DNA of 64,000 nt from Mesodorylaimus sp. YZB2_4 (taxonomy: Eukaryota > Nematoda > Enoplea > Dorylaimida > Dorylaimidae): contig JASANH010001053.1 of NCBI GenBank assembly GCA_030248295.1, positions 62,001-126,000 on the forward strand, given 5' to 3'. The translations under genes were made by a program, and so were the position numbers. Numbering within the stretch: the first letter of the stretch is position 1; every line of letters starts with the position of its first letter. A model generated the notes under the pieces. The model made no database searches and was not told the DNA's origin. It saw nothing but the letters and a program-made list of their open reading frames with translations. Of this stretch, positions 35,451-46,500 are shown piece by piece.

Positions 35451-36248
35451 TTTGATTTTGAAAAAGATGCACCAGATGCACAGATACAGTACAGTAGTGT
35501 AGTTACTGTTCTATACTTACTCTTTATCGAAATGTTACCATACCATCTGCACAGCCCGGGCTGTACCCTATTGTACATACTCCGAGCTGACTTGTGAGTC
35601 ATTTGTACACTGCCTGGATCAGTCAAAAAAGATGGCGCACAAGAGCTTTTTTCAGTTACTCCTGACACCGGATCACAGGATTGAGCAACCCTTGGAGCTA
35701 GGATTTATTTCTTCGGCATAACTCAGCAAGACCTTTCAATCTTTCCAACTCTGGCTGCTCTAAGCATATTGGATATTGGATATTGCATTTAGAACCTGAA
35801 CGACTTGAAACTTTTGCCTGCGGTTTGTGCCTGCCTTTTGTGAAATGGAATTGTATTCCAAGCATGTAAACTGCGGGTTAAATAAGCTCAAAGTTGAATC
35901 TGGCTCTGTGACTCAAGTCGTGACTTGCCATTATTATCGGCATGAAGCTGTGGCTTTGACTGGTCGTTGAATGTTTGTAGAGTTACGAAAGATTGAGAAT
36001 CGTTGTTTCTAACATAATACCCGCGCAGATAGAGTGCAGTCCCAGGGTAACTAACCATATGCCCGATACGGGTATATGCGAGGGTAGATACATGGTCGCA
36101 AAAAATTAATAGACGAAAATGGTGAAACAGTATTGAGCGTAAACTGTCAACAACACAGTCTGAACTTCTTTTGGCAACTTTCCCTCATGTATTCGTCCGT
36201 AAAGCACGTCAATGCCAAAAGGTGAGGATGGAAGCAATGGGTATCGAC
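35451..36248. other. No recognisable gene
   Basis: Downstream flank of the channel gene on the minus strand. Nothing recognised. Confidence 0.5.
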
Positions 36249-38131
36249 TCATTCTAGTGGTGATACCCTCGCTTTTCCTTGGTTCCTTAATACATAAAAA
36301 TATCTCGAGATGTAGTAACCGACATGAAAGAAACTTACGAAGGACATTCCCCAATACAAGCCTACAAGATTACCAAAGTCACAGAATGCGATATAAATGG
36401 GCATTTCTTCTTTTTCTTCATGCTGATAATACACAAAGTCGCCATAGAAAACATTGATGCGACTGTAAATGCTTACGTTCTCGTCTACTTCGTTTGATGC
36501 CACAAGATCGAAAAAACTTGTGGTGCTAGAATATGCCCAGCGGCGACAATGTTTCGGACAGAACTTGTTTGAAGACAGCATATTTCGCACTTTGTGTTCC
36601 ATCTCAGAGAATTCTTCATGCGCCTAAAAGAGATGATTGTGACGGACTATACTGTGCATCGTGGCCCTCTCACTATGCTGCTACAGCTACTTTGTACCTT
36701 TGCACTTGGCCCAGGGGCACTCTAACCGGGGTCAAGGTAGACGAGCCTGTCCAACCAAGCCTCACCAAAATGTACCCTCTTGCTTTTCCTAGCTTCTTAA
36801 CAGTTAGATTTACAACACACGCACGCACACAGGCTGACATGTTCACAGCAGTACCTGCATGAGCACTGATACTAACCTTTGCGCTTATACTGCTATCAAG
36901 CCATTCAGGCGTGCCAGCAAATTGACTTGAAAGTTTTGGTGAACTGAATAGGAGCGAAGAGAAATACATCATGACTGGGTTACAAACTGTCGTACTGTTC
37001 GGGCGATAAAAACCGAACATTGGATCACAATTTATATAATGATAGACGAAGGCCAGTCCGTCACTGATGGCGCAGCTTAGACCTTTGGGGTCATAATATG
37101 CCACCCGTCCATGGATGCTAAGCTTATTAAACCCACCACAGCGCCTTGATAACACATGCTGAACTGGTTTCACTTTGACGAACGTATGGGCACCGTGTGG
37201 AGCTGTCACGGGCGATTGCAGCATCCCGTAAGGGGTAGCCTCGGCCATAACCTTGTACCCGTTATCTCTTTCGTCTTAAACCCAAACTGGATAGTCCCTC
37301 AAAGGCGTCGAAGCTTCTATACTCAGCCCGCCAGCGGGGCCTGGTCGGGTTTGATGTAGGGTTAGTGGAGAGGAGGCCGCGTTGTCGCTGTCGAAATTGA
37401 GCTAAATCGAAGTCTAAATTAACTAGTCATGACAACAGGGGACCTCGGGGTCGACTATCGCTCATCTCACATCTGTTTTCTATCCGATTCGTAACCTTTA
37501 CACTTACCATGAGCAGATAGCATACCCCTTCGTCGTCAAGCGATTGCACCGCACGCTGGCAGCACTGAAACTCTTTGCCCTCGAATATGCACTTTTTCAG
37601 AACATTTTGGCACGACGGATAGGCGTTTGAAGAAAAAGTGGAGAAATCAAAGAGCGAAGGGTTGTAGGACATTAATTTTGAAAACAAATACAATAAAAAA
37701 GGATGAAACTTTTTAGCCCGTTTGCTTAAAGATAAGAAAAGTGTGAGCTGATAGTAGAATTCATTTTCTGTGCCTCCCAGTTTGGACTGGTATTGTTGTA
37801 GGACGTGTCCAGGCACTCGGACGGTGTTTCGCACGAATGTCTCGTTGAAGTAGACTTCCACGCAGACTGTGACATTGGGGAACGGCAGGGATTCTGCAGC
37901 CACCACGCTCGCTTCATCCTTGAGCCCACTGGCAAGATATTGTTGTACCTTGTTGTAAGAGTAATAGATGCAGAGGCTGGAGAAAAGAAGAAGGCTGATC
38001 CGATAGTGGGCACGGATCCAAGGTATGTTCTCGTCGAGCGCTTCTTTCCATCCGGCTACGCTGACCTTTTCGATCAGATCCTTCTTGGCAAGCTTTAGTG
38101 CAGTTTGGCTGTCGTCTTCTGCACACGGCAT
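36249..38131 (-). CDS. DEG/ENaC family sodium channel subunit
   Basis: Predicted plasma-membrane cation channel subunit of the degenerin/epithelial sodium channel family. Exons in my model: 38131-37508 (208 codons), about 37251-36766, and 36623-36249, all joined in phase 0, about 494 residues. TM1 (RISLLLFSSLCIYYSY) is followed by the hallmark FPNVTVC (84-90). Exon 2 carries the extracellular cysteine-rich region (for example MSACVRACVVNLTVKK). Exon 3 has CPKHCRRWAYSSTTS, then TM2 with the family's GLYWGMSFVSFF, including the G-x-S pore signature. The donor of exon 1 (ATG|GTAAGTG) and acceptor of exon 3 (CTCTTTTAG) are strong. The start of exon 2 is unsure: the in-frame acceptor (GGTACAAG|GTT) is poor, while a better one (CTATCCAG, about 37311) leads into the wrong frame. 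The usual CxC after NLTVKK is absent. It may be functional or a young pseudogene. Confidence 0.8.
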
Positions 38132-38889
38132 GATTATCGTGAAGCTGATCAGCGATTAGAGATTGAGGAAAGCCGGTCAAAGTCGCAAGGCCCAGATCTG
38201 ATCAGGATTCAACCGCCGGGATGTCGAAGCCGAATTGCGATTTACCTAGAATTTTAGAGCCTTCTAAAACGGTTCATTTTAACTTTTTACCTAATATATG
38301 GAGATTTCTCCCGGTCCCACTAGCAAACGATTACTATCTCTTAATAGACCTAAAGGTCTGTTTGAAACACTTAAACCGTTGATCATAAGCTATCGCTAAA
38401 ATACTGTAACATCCAGCTGAAGGTTCACAAAACTCGTTCACGTTCGGCTCCTGTATTTGGCGCGATTCCTTATGAAAATTAAGAAACTAGTCTAAGCGAC
38501 GCAAAGATGGCCGCTGCCTGCGTAAGTAAAGCTACAAGTACACTGAAACGCCAGAAAAAGAGTTTTGCCACCATCAAACATGACTGGGACACATGGAAAG
38601 GGCACGTGTTTTGGGAAAAATACGAGAAGGTTCAGTATTTTCTCTGATTCAAGAACCTAAAATTAAGACAAAGCCCGTACCGAGCCCGAGCCTTGCTGCT
38701 ACTGTCAAATGTACTCGTATGGCTCCGCCTCGCCTCGTACAGAAATGTCTCACCACCATTGGGTTGACCGTCGGGCTCGGAGGTTGGTGCTCACTGATAT
38801 TCAACCTTTCCTTGGATGGTAAGCACGCGAGATGCTGTCCTGGTACACTTGACTGGAAGCCGATTTCACGAATTAAAAGTTCGAAAAGA
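38132..38889. other. No recognisable gene
   Basis: Upstream flank of the channel gene, so its promoter should be here. No TATA/initiator pair identified and nothing else recognised. Confidence 0.45.
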
Positions 38890-39180
38890 GAGCTCCGAAG
38901 GTAGAGTGCAGGTAAAGGGTGAAGGTACTAATGGCCTTTCAGTCACAGATAAACGCTTATATGTACAAAATCTCGAATATCTGCCTCGCCACAGCGTGAT
39001 AATACAGTAAATGCTGGTCTCCTATCTTGTCACCTCAAATAGGACGATGGGCGTCCGCTTATATAAAATGCACCCCGCATCAATTTGGTAAAGGGTGAAT
39101 GTACTAACTCGAAAAGCGTATTCCTTTCAGTCACAGATAAATCCGCTTACATGGCAGAAACAGGATTTCAAAGTAGTCCA
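38890..39180 (+). repeat. Short tandem duplication (~180 bp apart)
   Basis: GGTAAAGGGTGAAGGTACTA at 38911 and GGTAAAGGGTGAATGTACTA at 39088 are each followed by CTTTCAGTCACAGATAAA. Two diverged copies of one segment; no coding meaning seen. Confidence 0.7.
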
Positions 39181-39826
39181 ACCAGGGGCATACAAGTTCA
39201 ATTTCCTCTCGTCTCACTCTCGTCGGGTAGCCGCAGGCTCACACCATACCGGATGGGTTATGACAGGCGAGACCTCGTGAAGACAAGCGGGTGTCACAGA
39301 GTTGGTGGATAATCACAGAATTAGTGTAAGAATAATTAAGTTATAACGTTAGTTGTAAAATTGTCATTCTAGCGTAGTCAACTACTGGCGCGTACGCACG
39401 CTTACTATTTCGCGTGCGCATACCATGTATACCGCCTACCTTGTATGTACCCTAAGCACCTTGTGAAACACCTTTACACCTTACGCTGTGGAGGCTTGAC
39501 ATTACACAGCGTTTCACTATGGAAGTCCGTGGCTTCACCCTATGTTATACTGGATCAGTCGTGGGATAGTTGTTGTGCGTCTGACACGGAATAGCGCGCT
39601 CTAAACCAAGGATGGGATGCTGCCTCTCAAAAAAACGAACAAACGCCCTCACGCAACCAGGGAGCCGGATCGAAACTGCCCGTTGAGATCGACAAACACT
39701 GGCAAGAAATCCCTCGCAATCAGATTCGCTTAGAGTGCGAAATCGGAAAAAGGCTTTTACAGCGTGGTCCATCGCGGTAAAAACAGTGTCGCAGCTTAGA
39801 TTGTTTTTGTGAGACATTATTTTCAG
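39181..39826. other. No recognisable gene
   Basis: Nothing recognised before the kinase pseudogene; earlier kinase exons were not found. Confidence 0.45.
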
Positions 39827-40776
39827 GATACTGGGAGCCAAAAGAAGCCGGGAAGTTTCAGGTGGCCATAAAAGAGCTGGAGAAAGGGTTTGCCGAAGAC
39901 CGCGACAGTTTTCTGCACGAAGCTGTGGCCATGAAACATCTAAAGCATGAACTACCAGTCAAGTTGCTCGGAGTGGTCAGCGCTGGCGAACCATACTACA
40001 TTATCACCGAGTATATGAAGGATGGCTCGCTGCGAGCTTACTAGCGACGAAAGACGCGGGAGAAGCGACTTCTGGATGAACGTCAGGTGATCGATATCGC
40101 GCGTCAAGTACGTTTTTACGCGATTAACTGCACTCGGCTGCTTTGCCAACTTTTTCTGAATTAGTTGGCGGAAGGAATGCCTTTCCTTGAAGAAAAGAAG
40201 GTTGTTCATCGTATTCTGGCCTCTAGTAACGTTCTTATTGAGGAGCAAGAGGTACCCGTGGGAAGCCAGAAAGGGTCGAAACATGGCAAGGAACCGACTC
40301 AATTCCGATTCTATGTAGAAATCGCAGATTTCGGCTAAGCTCACATGATCAAACGTGGAATAGCAATGAAAGAAAGTAAATGGAGTTTTCGATCCCTGCC
40401 GACAAGCCTGAAAGTTGGTGGTTTATTTTAGAGCGATCGCTAAACTTGCCAACGAAATGGATGGCTCCGGAAATGTTACGTGAAGGCAGGTTTCAGAGTA
40501 GGTTTTGTCATCAATTTTGGGGTTAAGCATGCGCTGCAGCAGTGTGGCTCCTTTGTAGCGGCGTCTGATGTGTGGTCGTTCAGGATACTTCTTTACGAGA
40601 TCTTCACTCACGCTGGCGAACCATACAGCGGTGAGTCTTATCTTCAACCGAAAACGTAATGATCAGACATCTTAATCGACGTTGCTTTAGGAATGACGGC
40701 TCAAAAAGCGCGCAAGCTGGTCGTAAAACAACGCAAGCAGCTGCGAAAGCCACCTGAAATGCCCTAAGGCGTGTAC
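39827..40776 (+). pseudogene. Protein tyrosine kinase pseudogene (catalytic domain)
   Basis: Starting at a TTTCAG acceptor, the sequence covers the N lobe (VAIKELEK with the ATP-binding Lys; FLHEAVAMKHLKH with the C-helix Glu; YYIITEYMKDGSL hinge). A second exon after about 40164 holds the catalytic loop, which reads VVHRILASSNVLI instead of HRDLAARN, so the catalytic Asp is replaced by Ile. Then come ADFG, LPTKWMAPEMLREG (about 40444-40487) and SDVWSFRILLYEIFTHAGEPYSG (about 40564-40631). Breaks: TAG at 40042 after SLRAY, TAA at 40336 directly after DFG, and frame changes before PTKWMAPEM. PTKWMAPE marks a tyrosine kinase of the receptor or Src-like group. It cannot make an active enzyme. 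Confidence 0.9.
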
Positions 40777-41756
40777 GTCTTGTTGTGCGACTGCTGAGAA
40801 TTCGAACCCGCAAACCGACCCCGATTCGTGCAAGTGCATATTCCTATTTTGTGAATTACTACAACAAGGACGCGTATAATTGCGCGTACCGTTGACTGAT
40901 CGAACGACTCTGATTCTAATGGTGCTGGCACTTTATCTTTACTTGCGATTTTGTGTGTCCTGATATTTTGTATAGTGTTGCTTCAATGATGTGTGTGCGC
41001 GCGCACGCGAGAGGTACACACGACAACCAGTCTTGGCATTTTTGGTAAGCGGCACGCAGACAAGTTTTTTCGCTTCAACTTTTCACACTTGGGGATGCTA
41101 AGATGAGCGGAAGCTTTTATGACTGATCGTGAGAGTTTAGGCCGTGAGAAAGAGGGTTTGTTGCAATCCTGTTGACTTGAGCCCTAATTCCTGGCCATTC
41201 TCACAAGATCAGTCTCGCATGCGCTCACTATGCTTATAGTCATCAGCACGAACAGTCCAAACTTCTCCATCACTGCCTTCAACCAAATCCTCCATGGTTT
41301 ATAAAATGTTCGAACTTTTTCGTTTCGACGTCATCAATGTGGAAAAGTGAACTAAATCTTCTTCACCGAGTGATTTCCGCCTGACTATGCCCGCATTTGT
41401 AACTGGTTTCCAAACCGCATTTTTTCGGCCCCCGCCTTGCGCACCTGCAATTGATAAGTACCGATGCAAGTGTTTTTCTTGTGATATCCCCGTCTGCAGG
41501 ACAGGTTTGTTGCATATTCTGCGTTCTGTCAGCCAGGCGGCGGCTTCTTGACTTCTAACAAGCAAGGCAATGCGGGGGATAAACGCACGTCTGCAAGGAG
41601 GGTAATCCTTGTTAAGTCATCGACCTCAATATGAGTGTGTTGTTTGCTTGCTTGTGCGACAGCTCTTCTTAGCTCTCGTGCTGGCGGGTTCGGGCTGATC
41701 TTACAAGCGAGCGGTCCAAGGTCTTTAATAGCCCAAGCGTGGTAGAAAGGCTTATT
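40777..41756. other. No recognisable gene
   Basis: Nothing recognised, apart from a GTGTGTGCGCGCGC low-complexity patch near 40990. Confidence 0.5.
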
Positions 41757-42056
41757 ACTGCAAAGTATCGATCACTAACACCTTGATTCCTCAACAAACC
41801 CCTCAGGCGTGTTTGCCGCGCCTCCCAAGGGTGCCTGCAACTGCTCTGTGCAATCATACACTAGCCTGGCTGCTGGGTCGAATGCACCCGGTCCTAAGAT
41901 GCCTGCGCTGACAAACAGTTCCACCGTCGATGGCGCAGTAAAGACTTCCGTCAACACCAGAGGATCGTTTACAAAGACCAACAAAGCACGACCATGTCTC
42001 AAGGGTCCTAGATCTTACCCACGGACAAATCCGCAGACGAACCAAATACCTGCCCT
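41757..42056 (+). repeat. 300-bp dispersed repeat, copy 2
   Basis: Same orientation and nearly the same sequence as 31910-32207. It runs directly into the inverted-repeat element that starts at 42060. Confidence 0.85.
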
Positions 42057-42059
42057 GAG

Positions 42060-42652
42060 GCCGTACCACAGAAAGCAGGTACGGGGTACCTTTTGGCAAA
42101 GATAGGCCTTCCTGGAGGTAGAGACAGGGCTATCCTCACCCTTACCAGTACCACAGAAAGAGCAGCTAGAGGGAGCCGACAGGTAGAGGTAGGTGTCTAC
42201 CCCTATCATTTGGCAACCCTGCTCGAGAGGAGGGTGGGCAACGTGTAGGGAAAGAAATCAATACGAAAGAGCGCGCAAAAGATGGGACGGCTGCACAGGA
42301 TGATAGACAGTGGGTAGGATAAGGTAGTCGGCCTATCTAAATGCGGAAGGATGTCAGCCTTTCTCCCCGGCAGCCATGGCTATTTTATGTGTTGCTGCCA
42401 CTGATAATGGGTAGGAAAACCTGTTCCCTTCCAAGTGCAGACTTATTAGCAGAGTTTAACAGAAAAACGTAATGGATTGCTGGCAGCAAAGATCAGGTTG
42501 TTCTATCTTTCCCCTACGCGCATGTAGTGGTAGCGGTAGGCCTGTCTCTACCTCTACCCGTTAACCAATGGGTAATCCTATCTTTTGGCACCACCTACCT
42601 CTACCAAACGGTAGTGCCTAACCTCTATCTGCTTTCTGTGGTACTGTTCCAG
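42060..42652. mobile_element. MITE-like element with GTACCACAGAAAGCAG terminal inverted repeats
   Basis: The left end GTACCACAGAAAGCAG (42063) is exactly matched in reverse by CTGCTTTCTGTGGTAC (42630-42645). Subterminal sequence is also inverted: GGTAGAGACAGGGCTA near 42116 against TAGGCCTGTCTCTACC near 42536. About 0.59 kb with no coding capacity. A related copy lies at 19.08-19.34 kb. Confidence 0.78.
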
Positions 42653-43515
42653 ATGTTCGTGCTCTTTGGACCTGCCTGGATATCTATTTAGTGGCAGCAT
42701 ATGACCTAGTCCACTCCCTGAGCGCCACTAATTTTTGTGCAATGCAGCCACTTACCAACCGAGCTGATCGAGTCATCCAATGCCGAAATAGACGCATATT
42801 GTCTGCCGAGAGCCCTGGCATTTAATCCCTTTTCTGGACAGAACGATTAATCGTTCTGAACCTAAATTTCGTGGACGAATGGCGCCATTTGTCATCGGGG
42901 TCAACGAAATTGAGGTGATACGCGTATTCATAAAATGTCGTGCATAAGAGACAAAGATGGCCAAGTACCATAGGGCAAATCCCACGGTTCTTATAAGGCT
43001 GGAAAAGCTGGAAAAGTCAGGGAATCCAGGAGATGCCCAGAAAATCAGGGAAAATGGAAAATTTTTAGCCAAAATCAGAGAACTGGGAGGATGCGTTGTG
43101 AGATCCCAATTTTCGGATCACCCGCCTCTTCCAAGTCTCCCGCACTACGTCCAGCCTTAAAAATTGGTCTGAACCTCACTTTGAAATTTTATGTATCCGT
43201 GGGAGACTTTCTGGTGATTCACATTATATGGCTGCGATGACACAATGTTCCAATGGCTACATGGTTCCAAGTTACCTAACATACTCCTCAGTCTTTCGCT
43301 ACGTGAGTGAAATGTGATTTCGGCAAGACGCTCGCGTTCTTGGGTTAGCTTACAGTATGTTTCAAACCTGATGTGCAGGTGCGTTTTATCGCTACGAAAT
43401 GGGGAGCTCGAATGTACACGTTGCATTCCACGCGGCATTCCGATCACTTGCTAGCGAGGATGTAGTCGCCTTGGAAGTGCAACTGTTTACTTCCTGCACT
43501 CGAATTGAATTGAGA
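42653..43515. other. Upstream region of the large multi-domain gene; GGAAAA-rich patch
   Basis: Contains a GGAAAAxTCAGGGAA-like low-complexity stretch (42995-43085). The promoter of the gene that follows should be here, but no clear TATA/initiator pair was found. Confidence 0.45.
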
Positions 43516-46500
43516 ATGGCTCCAATGGCTCCAATAAGGAGCTCCGTATGGTTGGCCATGGTGGTTGTCGCCGCAGCAAATAAACGCTATGGTGTCGACT
43601 ATCCAGGTGCGCGTTTTTATTAGATATACCTCTTAATTGTCTTAATTTGTGAGCCTTTTTTAGCTTTGTATTCTGATACAACAACTTTTTTTGACGCTTT
43701 TGGGGACCTGACTGACTTGCCTTACACTGACGGCTTTGTTACATTTGACTGTTCCCCACCCTCCAATTGCCTACCGACCATAGACCTTGAAGTGGTCGAT
43801 GAAAATGGCTACTCGATTGGATCGCTGCATCGATGCGCAAATCCCGATGATCCCGGACGTGCATTAATGCGCGTGCAATTAAAACGCGTGAAAAAACTTG
43901 GCAAGCTTTGGTGCCGCTACAATATGAAACTGTCGAACGACAGCATAAACATTGACTATCGCTTATGTAAGCACATGAATATATTTGTAAGGTGGTCTGC
44001 GGCTAATACTTGGCTTTGGGCGTGGTCCTTATTGAACACGGGGATCAGGCGACTTGCTCCGCGGCTGTAGCAGCTCGATTCATGCGCACTCCAGTGTGAC
44101 ATTCACGAAATGATTCATCCAACCGCGAGTCAAGCGATTAAAGACCTGAAACGCATGAATAAATCGGACCGCCAAAATTCTTGAGGGCTGATAGGAAAAG
44201 TTTAATTCCGCACGACACTTCCTCCTCTCTTCTGTCCACATTCTTGGGAGCCGATGTTTTCTTTCTCCCACCATGACTTGCAAGGCACTTTTTTGTCATT
44301 CCTATCATGCCAGTTTTTATCAATGTCCCCCCCCAATTTTTATCGATATTTTTATGTTAGCTGGAGCCAGAGGAGTCGTAGTCGTAGTTAAGTTGGCATC
44401 GCCCGCTCTAGAAGCTTATTACTCTGCGCTATTGGTGCAGTGGTGGTACTGTACACAGAAGCATGCAAGGACGGGTGACTCGTATGGCGGGGTGTCGGCA
44501 TCGGAATGTTGGCACTGACGTTCGAGTGGTGATAGATCGCGCCGATAGGAGTACATCGATCTTGTTCGGGTGCTTCTAGCTGCTCATACTTCCAATCGTG
44601 TAAATTTGTGATAAACTCGTATTTTTCGCCGTGGGCGGCGCTTATTTAGTGACCTTTTTAGGCTACAGTACCTGAGCGCATCGCTATCGCAGCAATCAGT
44701 CAAACAATCCCTAGTAGTAGAAGGGCTGAGTATAGAGTACACATTAAGCATTGAAGCGCTGCTAAATAATTTTTACTCGGTTGTACCATAGCTTTTGGGG
44801 GCTCTGGATTCCTAAACAACTAATTTCGAGATGATTCTGAGCGTATAGTTGCCGATCACCCACCTGCACGGAGCTGCTGCCAGCAGCTGGAGCGTAGCCC
44901 GCTGAGTGTTTCATGATCTGAATACTTGGCTGACTGTGCAGGGCTTTAGTATAGTGCAAAGCTCCGCCTTTCATGAAGTACTCCATCCTTCCTGTCAGTC
45001 AATACAAACCTCGCATTACCAGAGCTGAGCAGAGCTTTTGTTGTATTACCTCCCCCCCTCCCCCCAATTACTCATGCGGTCATAGGTCGACCATACCCAT
45101 ACCGTACCTTACCCCCAATACCTGAGGCCGTACAGCCCGTACCAACCAGATCTTGAAAATTTGAAATTTGAAAAAATCTTGAAAATTTTAAAAACTGAAA
45201 ATTTTTTTCGACAAGTTTTTTCGACACTGAACGAAGGCTTTCCTACTATTTGGGCATAGAAATACGTGGTGAACGGTGAAGCAAAAAGTGCACCTCAATA
45301 CCTAAATTATCTCTCAAACTGTTGTAAAAGACCGTACGGCCGTACCGGCATTCTTTCAGCGCCATCCGTACTTTACTGCACGACCCCATGGTCGGCGGTA
45401 CGGTACACCCAGTGCGGTGGTAGGTCGACACTTACTCAGGCGCACACACAGGCCTATGAAGGGGGGGGGGGTTCAAAAGTCTCGAGCAGTATTGCTATAA
45501 CTGTACAAATTAGATAGGCCCAAATTTTATTGTCGCGCATGTCCTAGCTAGCAAGCCTGCATAATATTGTCCCCTGCTGAAATTAAGCTCTTCTTACTCC
45601 GCACGGAGCTCAATCACACTCAATAAACATTTAATACATTTGAGGAGAGTCCTATCAGACGACTACAGGTAGTTCAAGCAAAGGTGCAGAAGAAATCCGA
45701 AGGCGGATCAGCGCGGCCCTGCTTTTCCGAGCTATTTGCAAAACGAACTGGGCTGTCATATACACTGGGCAGGACATAGACTAGGTGCCTTCGTAACGCA
45801 TGCTCATCAGGCGGCAGTGTGCATATCCATAGGCAAAAGGGCCACGTCAACCAGCCTGGTTTCACAGGTCGAACGATTAGACCTCGATGTCTGACAGTGA
45901 GACTGATGCTCTGGCATTGAGTTTTATGCGGAGTGCGTAAGCCCTGCAGCACCACCTACGCCCCTCAAGAAAGGTCAGGTGCTTGGACTGAGGAGGCGAT
46001 AACGATCTGTTAGTGGAAATCACTTGCTGCACTTTAGCTGACACTGGGGCAACCACAGAGTGTGAGTGGGAACTAGTGGCTATCGTCGTTTCTGCTAATA
46101 GTCCGATGTAATTGTTTCGTTCAGGCTCTAATTCTGACCCCGCATGTATCACTTCCAACTGCAAAAAAGACGAATTTTGCGTGGTGACAAAAGCGGGTAT
46201 CACAAAATGTGCAAAATCGAACAGTTTTAAGCAGTGCACGGTTGGCACGAGCTGGAAAGATCGTATGTTTTGCCCGGCTCGAGAGAGATACCTTTGCCAT
46301 GCCATGGGCAAGCGGAACGGATACTCAGACGCTTGGGCACTTTTTATGGGCGACAAATGTCCAGCGATGACTGACAAAATTCGTAAGTACTGTGCGCTGC
46401 TTTATTTTTTATACCCCACTCCAGAATGGCAATCAATCCTGTGCACGGAGCCCCCACCCAGCTGCATATGGGCGTATAGGCTCGGCTAGCAATCGATACT

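Noticed and set aside
34535..35502. Plus-strand frames between 34.5 and 35.5 kb
   Set aside because: They are antisense to the LINE endonuclease and linker region.
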